Source: Larix kaempferi (Eukaryota > Streptophyta > Pinopsida > Pinales > Pinaceae). From it: 64,000 nucleotides of DNA. Positions 12,611 through 24,300 of this stretch are shown here, one piece after another. Position 1 is the first letter of the stretch. Each line of letters starts with the position of its first letter. The stretch is taken from positions 10,045,001 through 10,109,000 of the forward strand of contig BSBM01000461.1 of assembly GCA_027924585.1 (NCBI GenBank), written 5' to 3'. A program made the position numbers and the translations under genes. Below the pieces are notes generated by a model. The model was not told the origin of the DNA and ran no database searches. It saw nothing but the letters and a program-made list of their open reading frames with translations.

Positions 12611-13455
12611 TGTTGAATCAAACCTAGTCGACAAGGATTCCCATCACTGTCAACACCAACCCACCGCGATCTCCCTGAGCACCGACCCAAGCAGGTTTTA
12701 CCCTACCCAACAACACCTGCAGAGCAGATGGGGTCTCACCCGAGGGGATCAAGGGAGAGTGGACGGAACCATGTTTCCTCCGAATGAAGGAGGATACGTG
12801 TGGCATCGGCTACTTAATCTTATTGCAACATTCAATTGTAAATATATGCATTCACTTCGACATTATTAGACTCATAGCATCATTTAATGGAAACATTCAT
12901 TGTTGCAGCAGATTATAACAGTAAAACTACTATTGCATTAAAGAAACATTGCATTACCATCAAAAGACAGAAGACACAGTAGGATTGCATAGTATAGTTT
13001 CATCACATCATATTATTACTGCAAAAACCCAATACAATGCCTCTGCAGATCATAGATTTCAGCAATATCTCTCAATCTCAGAGCATATGCACAAACCGTA
13101 TATCAAAAACTTCTCTTCTTTTTCCCTTCTCCTTACAACCTACAACTTTATGTCTATATATAGGCTTTGCCTTTGCAATGGTTGTCCACTTACTAACAAC
13201 TTCCTAACCAACTCTTGGACAAATGACCCAAAATCTAACTGACACAGTCCAAATGAAGCAAAACCCGCCTACTACGGTAGAATTAGCTCAAAATTACATT
13301 TCATATGGTCCAATGACCCAAAAACCTGCCTATTGTGGTACAAACGACTCAAAAAATACACAAAATAATCGAGCCTTCTTCCTTCCGCGACTTCGTCTGA
13401 CGTGTCATAGCATCATCGATGCAGCAATTCTTTCTTATCAAACCTCCTGCCAACA
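12611..13455 (-). repeat. 3' LTR of the gypsy element
   Basis: Plus-strand ends are TGTTGAATC and CTGCCAACA, matching the other LTR at 19445-20290 along its length. On the minus strand it is the downstream LTR, because the integrase tail and a short G-rich tract lie next to it. Confidence 0.92.
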
Positions 13456-13467
13456 AGCCCCCAACAC
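13456..13467 (-). promoter_or_regulatory. Polypurine tract (short)
   Basis: On the minus strand this reads GTGTTGGGGGCT, directly against the 3' LTR. It is short and not pure purine, but correctly placed. Confidence 0.5.
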
Positions 13468-14640
13468 AATCCCGTGGCTCGCCCTCGAACCACATCAACT
13501 GGAAATGGTGTATTCTACTAAGGGTGAACTATAGTTCTGCAACTGTTCTTGCTATCTGGATCGCGCGGTGTCATCCTACTCCTTCTTTTGATCATTTGCT
13601 CGTTGTTATGTACTTCTTTCCCAAAAGTGAACTCTTCCCGGCTTACTGTCGCATACGTTGCAAACTCATCCTCCAGTCTCGAGAGATCAATTGTAGACGG
13701 AGAGGAATTTTTCAAGCAACGCCAGGGTGTAAAAACGGCCAGTGGTTCTAGCACATCTGTTTCACACCAGTAAGCACAGGTTACAGGGGCCCGGGGGCGA
13801 CGACCCCCCCCCTTTTGTGTGGTCGCAGGGACCACGAGACTTTGAACTATAACCAACTACCTAGACATCTCTGACGAGACTTCATGCTGGTAACCTTGGA
13901 GTGTCCGAGGCGCAGCTTGCTCCAACTGCTCATGTACACTCGTGGTTCGGGCGCTCAGCGCATCGGGTGTGCTACCACAGGAAATAAAATGGATCATTTC
14001 CACAACCTCCTTGGAATTCCTAACTTAGCTAGATGCCTGAGCATGTCGTAACATAACCCCTCTTAACTGAAACAACCTATGTGCTCTTACTCTCCTCAGG
14101 TCCTATATTTATACATTGCATTCAGCCGGTCATCTTCCTTGGCACTCCTTTGCACCACCTGCTCACACTCCAAGGTAATCATAACATTCTGTTGTTCCAT
14201 GTGAGTATTGTCCTGACTTCAAATCAATCGTACTTCTGCCTGTTTCCTTGCATGCAAAAATGTGCGAAGAATCCCTTTGGCCATGCTATCATGGTGGATG
14301 CCTCATGCCAACCATGCAAACCATCCCTCCAGGTGCCATCGGCCATGCTGCCTTGATGTATCCCTAATTCCAAATGTGCTTTCTTCTGGCACAATCTAAA
14401 TCGACTAACGATCATATCCGTCAAAAAGGAAAAAGTCCCATCTACATAATGATTTTTTATGTGACCCAATCGCAACGCTGCTACTTGTCGCAGACCACTC
14501 CATACTTGCGGCAGAAGCTTCCCTGCTTCCTCATTTTGTCCCTGTTGGTGTGCCATCTTGCCACCAATCGATCTACACTCTTCCATTTTTTTTTTTTTTT
14601 CTCGATGCGACTCAGGCATCGCACTATTCCAAGCCCGAAT
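13468..14640. other. Non-coding 3' internal region of the gypsy element
   Basis: Between the integrase tail and the 3' LTR I see no recognisable domain on either strand. There is a poly-T run at about 14586-14600, and local C/G-rich stretches near 13790-13810. The open frames here look like chance. Confidence 0.5.
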
Positions 14641-15180
14641 GATAGGGATTCAACCTGCTACCATTAATCAATTTGGGGAGCATCGCCCCATCCAAGTGCT
14701 GCAACTGTACTGCTCCTCCTGAAGTAATGCTACTAATGCGATACAGACCAAGCTAATGCATCTGCAATTTTCCTGGATGTTTCATAAATTTACTATCGTA
14801 CAACAACACCAAATCACCTTGTTGAAACTATTTGTTCTTGATGTGGCGATCATGCCAAGCCTTCTGGCGATCCTTCTCCACACCCTAATGAAAATGGACG
14901 ATAAAGCGATCTTCCTTCAGCGATCTTACTGCATGAGATGTTCCTCTAATGATGTCGCAGCATCCATACAAGTTGTTGCCACTATGCGCAGACTCGGAAT
15001 GATATACTCCATAGGCATAACAACTTATTTCGCATACACCATCTTGACCGGTGTCTGTCCTGTCAGTCGTTTGCATGTGGTGCGATAGGCCCACAATACT
15101 GCTGGGATTTTTAGATCCCAATCATCGCAGTTGACATTACACACCTTTGCAGCACATGCTCCAATATCTTAGGAAATATG
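14640..15180 (-). pseudogene. Integrase C-terminal tail of the gypsy element
   Basis: Minus-strand reading gives the classic post-core integrase block: [19 protein letters not shown] near 15120-15060, then MPMEYIIPSLRIVATT near 15020, and after a frameshift VEKDRQKAWHDRHIKNKQF and GDLVLLYDSKF near 14880-14790. The catalytic DDE core and zinc-binding HHCC region are missing, because this block joins the pre-RT segment directly at about 15175. Stops and a frameshift make it non-functional. Confidence 0.8.
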
Positions 15181-15900
15181 TCCCGAAACTCATGGATCAA
15201 ATCAGTGACCTTTCTTATCATCTCATCATCCCAGTAATCCCCAACACTTGTGAACTTCAAATTATCCTTTGTCCCAATGTTAACCTTACGGATCTTTAGC
15301 GGCTGACTGATCGAATTGCTTGGTGCATCCAGTGGTACTACAACACAATTTCCTTTTGATCCTGGGATATTCACATTTCGCAGATGATCACCATCTTCTG
15401 GTCCACCACTAATATTGAAGCATTCCATGAGAGTCTACATCTGGCATTGCGTGTGCGGATCCATAGGATATGCCACCGAGACAACCTGCAGAATTACATC
15501 ACGGATGAGCTGTAATGCATTATTGACCTCTGGATCGACGTCCACAAAACTGAATGTGTGAGTAAAGCATACTGTGAGCTCCATCCAAGTAGAAATTTCT
15601 CCTCACAACTCAGCTGTAGTATACCATGGTCATGGCATCTCATCCAAAGTATGGATAAAAGCATGGACCCACTCATCTCTTGGTCGCGATACCCATAACT
15701 GCTGACACTCCATCAAGTGACCACCAGGATCGTTCCTACCATCATACTTCCCAGTGTGGTAAACCTCAGTATCACCAAATTGTACCATCATCAATCTTAT
15801 GCATTTCGACCAGCCATCAATGGATGCCTTGTGTGTCTCCCACCAGCATGCTCGGGCAACCTTCAGTGCTTCATTCAACACCAACAATCATTGTGGTTCA
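15180..15900 (-). pseudogene. Pre-RT region of the gypsy polyprotein
   Basis: Minus-strand frames give a NDPGGHLMECQQLW-like block (about 15740), DEWVHAFIHTLDEMP (about 15670), and then, after stops, a segment ending TDLIHEFRDIFP near 15185. In gypsy polyproteins the EFRDIFP-type motif sits just before the reverse transcriptase domain. Here the RT does not follow. Several in-frame stops are present. Confidence 0.75.
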
Positions 15901-16046
15901 GAAACTCTTTCCTTGAACTTGATCAGAAAGTCAAATAAGCCAAGCAGTCCTTCATATACTAGTAGTGTGACTGTTTCAGTTGCAACACAGCATAATGACT
16001 ACATGATCAACCCACATTTACGGAGCAACACTTCGTGCAAGCGGTT

Positions 16047-17090
16047 CTACCAATATTCTAGTGTATCATCAAAGTCGGACGACGCAGAGGTGGCGCTGCG
16101 CCATCCCAACTCACCGTTGGCAGTCAGATGGATATAATCTTCAGAGATATTGGATGCATGGTCCCATCCACTGGGATCGTCATCCTTCACTGGTTCTATG
16201 TAGCATTGTCCTTCAGCTGGATCCAACGGGGCGATAACTCTGAGATCGTGATTTTCAAAAGTCATCATTCGTCACTTGAAATTGATTACAGCTATACTAT
16301 CATTAGCCCATCCAATCCCCAGTAATGTAGGATAAGAGCTTCCTCCTATAACTACTTCTATTACATCAAAGTCGGCATATGTTTTCATTCCCTCAATGTC
16401 CGCCACCATTCGTGGAACTCTCCCAATCGGTGTCACTTTAGCATGATTAGCTAACCGGAGCTATACAAGAGACCAGCTCAATGGGGGACTCCCCATCTTC
16501 TGCCAAGCCTACTTGGTCAAGATGTTAACATCCGAACCAAGATCCAGAATAACTGAATCAACATCATAGTCACCAATTTGAATATTCATTCGCATATCCT
16601 TACCCGTCTTCCATCGTTGTAAGGAATTAACCGCAAACTCTTGTCGATCCTGAGCTGGTCGTCACAACAGATCTTCAATCGCAGCAAGAGCGTCGGGATC
16701 TCTTGCCAGGGATAAACAATGTTCCAAAAATGCTTGAAGTGTGTTGGACTGCCGCGATGGTCCAGCCTTTGAGGTAGCATCGAAAGTAGAGGGCATGTCA
16801 TACACAATAGTTTTACCTCAGTCTTTGTCTAATGCATGACGTGCTTGAAGAAATGCCTCTCGCTCTGCATCAATGTCAAATGATACCTTCTTTTGTCCAG
16901 CTAGTTGGATTATTGATCTGTCCTCTCCAGTTGTCTTTACTCCACAAGTGACCACAGCAACAGAAGCATCTTGCGATCTTGGTTCTGCAGAAATTGTCGC
17001 GATGTTTGCACCCTGGGTCTGGTTCAGCGGCGGATTTTTGGGTGGGTTCACATTCTGATTCTGATTTGGCCTCATATTCTAGTTCTATAC
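16047..17090 (-). pseudogene. Aspartic protease region of the gypsy element
   Basis: Reading the minus strand from about 17090: a Pro/Gln/Asn-rich linker, a basic/acidic segment (about 16900-16820), then the retropepsin domain. The active-site string reads ILDLGSDVNILTK (about 16565-16525), a D-L-G variant of the usual D-S/T-G. It is followed by the flap and C-terminal blocks VTPIGRVPRMVAD (about 16430) and YPTLLGIGWANDSIAVI (about 16310), and then the MMTFENHDLRVIAPLDP tail. TAG stops interrupt it. In my recollection this D-L-G-S form is normal for one plant gypsy group, so it need not be a defect. Confidence 0.75.
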
Positions 17091-17199
17091 TGGTTGCTGC
17101 ACTTGGTTTTGGGAGGGATGCTTTGCCTGAGGCTGGTTCAGCAACTGGGGAGTTTTCCCTGCTTGCCATCACACAATCAACTGCGGATAATTCTCAACC

Positions 17200-18500
17200 G
17201 TGTGATCATTAACAAAACAGAACGTACACTGGTTCTGCAGCAGTGGACAGTCTCACTGGTAGTGTCCCCATACCGCACAATGATAGCATTGAACAAGTTC
17301 GCGACCACCTCATCCTCCTCCTCTACCACGTCCTCCTCGGTATCCTCCCCGGAATCCTCCCTGCTACTGGTACTGTGGTTGGTTGAACTGTTGCTGCATT
17401 GGTGCCGATTGCATTCCTTTCCCTTGCTATGCATACATCGGTTGTTGTACATACTGTGGCTGCTATGGAGCCATCTGCATTGGAGCATATTGTAGCATGA
17501 ACTGCGGCGGTTGCTACTGCTGCGATATAAACTGCATCTACGGTTGAGGTAGCGGTTGGGCTACCTGTGGCTGCAGTTGCGACTGTTGTACGACACGTTG
17601 GTCGTCCGTTACATAGAACGCGTCATACATTCTTTCTTGTAGCAACCCATATGCATGGCAATCCTTATCGTTGTGACCCACCGATTTGTAAAATGTACAA
17701 TAAAGATTCCTCGGGGTTGTGACCATTTTCTGCATATATGGGCAATTGTCATGGCTATGCCTGTATACCTGGCAGACGTGACACCATGGCATGCTACCAC
17801 CATTCAACGGATTTGGCGCTCCTAAAACCAAATAATTGCGAAAATCCGGGCAATTGTCCTTCGTATGCCCTTCTCTTCAGCATCGCGTACACCATACTTC
17901 ATCACGCTATTCCTTGCCTTTCTTTAAATCTTGCAGTTGTATAGTCAAGTTAGCAAGCTATGTCTGTATTTGCGACATCCCAGCTGCAGTTTTTCCAATT
18001 GGCGACGCCTCCAATCGTATTGCAATCTCCAGAGCTTCACTGGGCGTCGAGATGTTTTGTTGCGTCAATGGAAGCCGAATATCTGGTAGCAGTGCTGCGA
18101 TGAACCACTCTTTATGTTGGACGGTGCTCATGTCGAAACTAACCCTTGCCATCAACGTCTTGAATCGCTGGTCGAAATCCCACACTGTCTCATTGGGATA
18201 CTGCTTAATTTCTTTCAATTCCGTAATATATTGAGCCTCAGACATGGGATTTCTAAATTCTGCAATCAATCCATCCTAGATCTCATTGAGTGACTTCTCT
18301 GGGGCTCCTGTAGGGACTAGAACAAACTTCATAAACCAATCTAATGCACGACCTCGCAGAGTTGTCACTAATTGTCCTTTCTTAGCGGAATCATCAGTGA
18401 TCTGTTTTACGGTCCATATCGCTTCACACAAAAACCAATAATGTTATAGGTTGTCTGTCCCACTCCTGTGGAACAACGGTAACTTAGCATCATCACCCGC
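17200..18500 (-). pseudogene. Gypsy gag with repeated zinc knuckles
   Basis: From about 18500 downwards the minus strand encodes a retrotransposon gag core (HYWFLCEAIWTVKQITDDS near 18440, GRALDWFMKFVL near 18350, WDFDQRFKTLMARVSF near 18170). After a short linker come CCHC-type knuckles: CTRCREEGHTKDNC (about 17870), CHVCQVYRHSHDNC (about 17770), a degenerate CTFYKSVGHNDKDC in which Cys 2 is Tyr (about 17690), and a last one near 17270 broken by a TGA. A Gln/Pro-rich and a Gly/Arg-rich stretch (about 17330-17380) lie between. The two main open segments (17538-17831 and 17958-18269) are in phase. Gag would package the element RNA. Confidence 0.85.
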
Positions 18501-19423
18501 CATTCTGGGATTCCTTCCTCCTTTCGTTGTACTACTATCGATTAACTTTTGTGTTATTGACGAACTTGGCGGTGTCAAAGTGGTATTTCTTGCTATCTAA
18601 GAGATAGTCAGTGGAGGTGTGGGTACGTTGGTGCTGGGGTTTGGTCCTGCCTCTATTCTGGGCGTATCCTGGTTGTCCTTGTCAGGACTGTGAGGTCGCT
18701 TCATCCCGTGTGGTCTTCCGTCACGGCCTTGCAGTTCGACTGCAGTAAGACCTTGTCCTGTCCTCTACCTCTTTTCCTGTAGGAACCTTGCTCCTCCCCT
18801 CATAAGACCACTTTATTCCTCAGCTTCACTCACAGTCTCATCATGACCTGCACCCATCTACCCCTTATCATTCCATGTACCTCCCCCCCAACTATCGCAG
18901 TACCCACAGCCTCCACCCACCAGGATGTCTACTAATCAAGATGCATCTTCAATATACCTTTTCTGCAAATAAGCATCTTAATCGACAGTTGAAGCAACAA
19001 CACCCAAGGTTTGCGGAAAAATATCTTTTGGCTTCACTATAGGATTTCTAAGTATCAACTGCGAATTATGTGATATATCCCTCTAGGATGCTATCGAACC
19101 ACACTTAGACAGCTCGCGATGCTTTATTATCAACCTCCTGCAGCTCCTGAATCAACTCGGGGGTCCAGGTCATCGATTCACCACCTCAGAAGTTCCTCTT
19201 TTGGAAGGTCAACTTCGCCAACCACTCATACAGGATGACTGGGAATTCACAGAAAAACCACTCATGCAGTTCGTCATGAATATATCTATCCACCCACTGA
19301 TCTACTGTCAGTTGAGTGTTCCAGCTTTCTTCTTCAGCGAATTCTTGTAGCTTTTGATCAAACCATTCCTATATCTCAGGTTTCATCAGGTGCCACAACA
19401 TATCCTCCTTTCACTTCACACAC
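18501..19423 (-). other. 5' leader / gag N-terminal region of the gypsy element
   Basis: Minus-strand reading near 19390-19100 gives protein-like text (WVDRYIHDELHEWFF, TPELIQELQEVDNKASRAV) broken by stops, probably an N-terminal extension of gag. The rest, to 18500, has many stops in all frames. Confidence 0.45.
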
Positions 19424-19442
19424 AGTCCCGGCAACGGAACCA
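19424..19442 (-). promoter_or_regulatory. Primer-binding site, tRNA-Glu type
   Basis: On the minus strand this reads TGGTTCCGTTGCCGGGACT, two bases inside the 5' LTR. From memory of plant tRNA-Glu, whose 3' end is ...CCCGGCAACGGAACCA, it is complementary over all 19 bases. This sets the element's direction as minus. Confidence 0.85.
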
Positions 19443-19444
19443 TT

Positions 19445-20290
19445 TGTTGACTCAAACCCAGTCGACAGGAGTTCCCATCACTGTCGACACCAACCCACCA
19501 CGATCTCCCTAAGCATCGGCCCAAGCAGGTTTTACCCTACCTAGCAACACCTGCAGAGCAGATGAAGTCTCACCCAAGGTGATCAAGGGAGAGTGGACAG
19601 AACCATGTTTCCACTGAATGAAGGAGGATGCGTGTGGCATCAGCTACTTAATCTTATTGCAACATTCAACAGTAAATCTATGCATTCACTTCGACATTAT
19701 TAGACCCGTAGCATCATTTAATGGAAACATTTATTGTTGCAGCAGATTATAATAGTATAATGACTATTGCATCAAAGAAACATTGCATTACCATCAAAAG
19801 ACAGAAGACACTCCAGGATTGCACAGAATAGTTTCATCACATCATATTATTACTACAAAAACCTAATACAATACCTCTACAGATCATAGATTTCAACAAT
19901 ATCTCTCAGTCTCAGAGCATACGCACAAACCGTATATCAAAAACTTCTCTTCTTTTTCCCTTCTCCTTACAACCTGCAACTTTATGTATATATATAGGCT
20001 TTTCCTTTACAATGTTTGTCCACTTACTAACAACTTCATAACCAACTCTTGGACAAGTGACCCAAAATCTAACTAATGCAGTCCAAATGACCCAAAAACC
20101 CGCCTACTGCGGTATAATTAGCTCAAAAATACATTTCATATGGTCCAATGACCTAAAAACCTGCCTATTGCGGTACACACGACTCAAAAAATACATCAAA
20201 TAATCAAGCCTTCTTCTTTCCGCAACTTCGTCTGACATGTCGTAGCATCGTCGGTGCTGCGATTCTTCCTTATCAAACCGCCTGCCAACA
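19445..20290 (-). repeat. 5' LTR of the gypsy element
   Basis: 846 bp, plus-strand ends TGTTGACTC and CTGCCAACA, followed by the second GTTAA. It pairs with 12611-13455. Lying next to the primer site makes it the promoter-bearing LTR of this minus-strand element. Confidence 0.92.
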
Positions 20291-20537
20291 GTTAAGTATT
20301 AATTGTGGTCATCTTTAAAATAAATGCTAGTAAATGATTAAGAAGATTATTGTTAATGTAATTAATAAATATTAATGAAGAGTTAATAATGTGAGTGGGT
20401 GATAATAATGTTGGTACTGAATTGATTAATTTTAACTAAATATTAATGATATCAATTAGTTCAATTGCTTGGTTTACCAATGATAATTGTGTAAATAGTA
20501 TTGATAAGATTATTATTGACTTGATTAGTAAATTGTA
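20291..20537. repeat. Segmental duplication, left copy, part 2
   Basis: After the gypsy insertion, similarity to the right copy (from 34585) resumes at GTTAAGTATTAATTGTGG and fades near 20537, corresponding to about 34772. Small indels separate the copies. Confidence 0.85.
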
Positions 20538-21600
20538 GGGTCATTGCAAGCTAATGAGGGTCACTTTTGGCACGTTAGATGTAATAGAAAACTGAAAAAT
20601 CAGGCATCCCTCAACTTACTTGGATTGTTTGAGATACTTACGCAAAATATCTTGCATTGAGTAAAAAAGATGAAATCTAAGAAATTGAATCATGTCTCTG
20701 AATAAATAACTTTTATGTACTGAAAATTTGCATAGCTATTTCAAGTTTCATTTTTCATAACAAACACTTTTTATTTTTCATGCAAATGATAAGGTTTATG
20801 TTTTTGTGGGTGTAGCCTTTGAGGGCCTAAATGATGGAATCAAGCTACCAAAATGGGCATGCATGTAGAGAACATATAGCACTAGTGCATCATTATTTTT
20901 TGAAAATTAAATTTATAATTTTATAATTTTTTATAATTGTATAAGTGATCAAACCTCAAAAATAGTACATCTTTTGTGAGTGCATCCTTTGAAGGTCTTA
21001 ATGCAAAAATCATGAAATGGGGTTTTGATAGAACGTGGAGGTTAGTGTCTACTTGTGCACCATAAAAATTATTTTTTAAATGATTAAGAATTGAAAAATT
21101 TATGGAAGAAACACTAACAGTGTGTTTCACAAGTTAAGGAGGTAGGACACAAGAAATTGAAAAAAAATAGGAAAAATTAATATTTTTAAATAAAAGTTAC
21201 GTATTGGGAATCTGTAGAAAAAATGTTATTTGTGTTTAAGATTTCGTCAAAAATGAATGTGTGTAGCATACTGTAACGAGTGGCTAAGCACAGGCTTCTC
21301 TAGAAACTGGAAGAAATACCCAATTAGCTTTGGTTTATCATTACCATAGCACAGGTTTGGTATTACCGAAGCAAACTCCAAAGCATACACACAGGATTAT
21401 GGTTGACATGCGAGCAAGTAAGTTGGCTTGGTTTAGGCTCTAACAAACACAAGTGCGTTCTATTTAAATTCAAAAAATATTCCTATGCTTTTATAATTTC
21501 ATAACGCAAACGCGATATATAACAACATAACGCATGCGCGTTCTGTAGTGCAAAAACGCGCTAGCATTATTTAAATCATAAAATCTATGTTTAATACTTG
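20538..21600. other. AT-rich stretch without a gene
   Basis: I see no gene, LTR end or tandem repeat here. Short A/T runs are common. A few GCGC/CGCG words near 21520-21560 are the only compositional oddity. Confidence 0.5.
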
Positions 21601-22072
21601 AGAGGGGGTGGGGAAGACTCAAGGGCATTTTTGGTTAATAGTTGAGAAGTGGTGGGGAAGGTTCAAGGGACTCTATGGTTAATATTTAATAGGGGTGGGA
21701 AAGGGTCAAGGGCTTAGAAGGATGTTGGAAGCTTGATTGGGGAGAGATGAAGGGAATGGGAACATGATGGGCTACAGGGGTGGAGGGCAGTGGAGCTTGA
21801 GAGAACTATTAGGAGTAAAAGAGGTTCTAAAGAGGTATAGGGTTAGAAGTTGAAAGTGATACTTGAGTGACGAGGGGGGTTGGATGGAGGAAAGGGGGAT
21901 GTGAGAGAGAAAGAAATAATACAAGGGGGGAGAGACATAGAGAGAAGGAGGGAGAGGGACAATGGGGAGGAATGGATTTAGAGGGAGTGAGAGATAGATG
22001 GGGATAGAACGAAATAAAGAGATAGGAAGGGAGGGACAGAAAGTGTTGGTGGGAGACATGCAGGGAGTGGTA

Positions 22073-22104
<32 letters not shown>

Positions 22105-22291
22105 TAATATGAGAGGAGGGGGAAGGGACATAAAGTGAGAGAGAGAGAGAGGGAGTGATGGAGAGATGGGGATAGGTTGAGGGAAAGATAACATGAGGGA
22201 AGGAGAGAAGGTAGGGTGACGGATGGATGGATAAAGGTGGAGATAGATATGGATGGAGGGGAAATGGGTTTGAGAAGGGAAAGGGGCATAA

Positions 22292-22346
<55 letters not shown>
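22292..22346. repeat. (TG)n(AG)n microsatellite
   Basis: About 19 bases of TG followed by about 36 bases of AG with no interruption. Confidence 0.95.
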
Positions 22347-22349
<3 letters not shown>

Positions 22350-23733
22350 TTGGGGAGAGAGAGGCTAGAGGGAGGTGTGAGCGACAAAGAAAGTGAGAGG
22401 TTGTGTGTGTGTGTGTGGTAGGGAAGGAGGAATCAGTGGGGTGGCAGGGATGAAAATCGTGTAAGGGATAGAAAGAAACATAGAGGGAGGGAGGTAAAGG
22501 GAGTGAGGGACATATCCAGGGACAGATCTAGAGAAAGAGATAGGGAGGGAGGGCTACAAGGTGAGAGAGAGAGGGAAAGGGGGAGGGATAAAGGCACATA
22601 GGGTTAGTGATTAAGGGTGAACGAAGCAAGAGAGTGCTATAGGGACCTGGATAATTGCGAAGATAAAGAGAAGGTGGAGAGAGAGACTGAGAGAGTGAGA
22701 GAAAAGGGGATAGGTTGAGGAAACGATAACAGTAAGGAGAGATAGAAGGGGAGAAGGGGAGAGAGGGTGAGAGAGGGAGGGATGGAGGGGTATTTTTGGT
22801 TAATATTTGAGGACGGGTAGGGAAGGGTCAAGGGAATCTATTGTTAATATTTAATAGGGGTGGGAAAGGGTCAAGGGCTTAAAAGGATGTTGGAATATTG
22901 AGTGGGGAGAGATGAAGGTAATGGGAGCATGATGGGCTATAGGGGTGAAGGAAAGTGGGGCTTGAGAGCACTATTAGGAGTAGAAGAGGTTCTGAAAAAG
23001 TATAGGGTTAAAAGTTGAAAATGAGACTTGAGTGACAAGGGGGGGTGGATGGAGGCAAGGGGGATGTCAGAGAGAAAGAGAGAATACAAGAGGGGGGATA
23101 GACATAGAGCGAGGGATGGAGAGGGACAATGGGGAGGAATGGATTTAAAGGGAGGTAAAGGGAATGAGGGACAAATCCAGGGACATATCTAGAGAAAGAG
23201 ATAGGGAGGGAGGGATACAAGGTGAGAGAGAGAGGGAAGGGGGAGGGATAAAGGCATAGAGGGTTATTGATTAATGGAAAACAAAGGGAGAGAGTGTTAT
23301 AGGGAGGGATAATTGTGAAGATAAAGATAAGGTGGAGAGAGAGAGTGAGAGAGTGAGAGATACGGGGATTGGTTGAGGCAAAGATAATAGCAGGGAGAGA
23401 TAGAAGGCTAGAAGGGGAGAGACAGTGAGAGAGGGAGGGATGGAGGGATAAAGGTGAAGATAGAGATGGATGGAGGGGATGGATTTGAGAGGGGCAAGGG
23501 ACACAATGTGTGTGGGTGGGGGGGAGAGAGAGTGAGAGAGAGAGATAGAGAGAGAGAGATGGTGGGGGACATAGAGACTAGAGGGAGCGGTAAGCGACAA
23601 AGAAAGTGTTAGGTTGTGAATGTGTGTGTGTGTAATAGGGAAGGATGGATCAGTGGGGTGGTAGGGACAAGGATGGAGTAAGGGTGAGAAAGCAACATAG
23701 AGGGAGGGATGTAGAAGGAATGAGGGAATGTGC

Positions 23734-23736
<3 letters not shown>

Positions 23737-23799
<63 letters not shown>
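23737..23799. repeat. (TG)n(AG)n microsatellite
   Basis: A longer second compound tract of the same kind, TG for about 40 bases and then AG to 23799. Confidence 0.95.
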
Positions 23800-24300
23800 T
23801 GGTTGGGGAGAGAGATACTAGAGGGAGGTGTGAGCGACAAAGAAAGTGGGAGGTTGTGTGTGTGTGTGTGTGATAGGGAAGGAGGAATCAGTGGGGTGGT
23901 AGGGACGAAGATGGTGTAAGGGAGAGAAAGATACATAGAGGGAGGGAGGTAAAGGGAGTGAGGGACAGATCCAGAGAGAGATAGAGAGATCTAGGAACAG
24001 ATCTAGAGAGAGATAGGGAGGGAGGGATACAAGGTAAGAGAGAGAGGGCAAGGGGGAGGGATAAAGGCACAGAGGGTTAGTGATTAAGGGAGAAGAAGGG
24101 AGAGAGTGCTATAGGGAGGGATAATGGTGAAGATAAAGAGAAGGTGGAGAGATGGAGATTGGGGTGGTAGGGACATGGATGGATTAAGGGAGAGAAAGAA
24201 ACATATCGGGAGGGATGTAGAGAGAATGAGGGATAGATATTTAGAAAGAGATAGGGGATATCTAGGGATTATTGGGAGAGAGTTAGGGGGGTATAGAGAT

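Larger units (their letters stand above)
12611..20290 (-). mobile_element. Ty3/gypsy LTR retrotransposon, internally deleted
   Basis: A 7680-bp element bounded by 845-846 bp LTRs and flanked by GTTAA. The coding direction is minus: primer site beside the right LTR, then gag, protease, a pre-RT region, and an integrase tail next to the left LTR. Reverse transcriptase, RNase H and the integrase core are absent. The LTRs differ by roughly 8 % over the part I compared by eye, so the insertion is old. It cannot move on its own, but with both LTRs and the primer sites present it could in principle have been mobilised in trans. Confidence 0.92.
21600..24300. repeat. Purine-strand-biased GA/GT repeat field
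   Basis: About 2.7 kb in which the plus strand is almost only G and A, with GT runs and few C. Longer degenerate repeats are superimposed. A block of about 260 bp at about 21625-21890 recurs at about 22795-23055. A block with 'agggataaaggca...gagggttagtgatta' recurs near 22580, 23250 and 24060. A 'ggaatcagtggggtgg' block recurs near 22428, 23650 and 23885. The long minus-strand open frames (Ser/Leu/Pro/His runs) result from the lack of stop codons in CT repeats and are not genes. Confidence 0.85.

Noticed and set aside
13793-13812. C-rich run near 13800 as an internal polypurine tract
   Set aside because: It lies ~340 bp from the 3' LTR, and the tract at 13456 is in the proper place.
21772-24070. 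Several long minus-strand open frames rich in Ser, Leu, Pro and His
   Set aside because: They arise because CT/CA repeats contain no stop codons; no domain, start context or conservation supports them.
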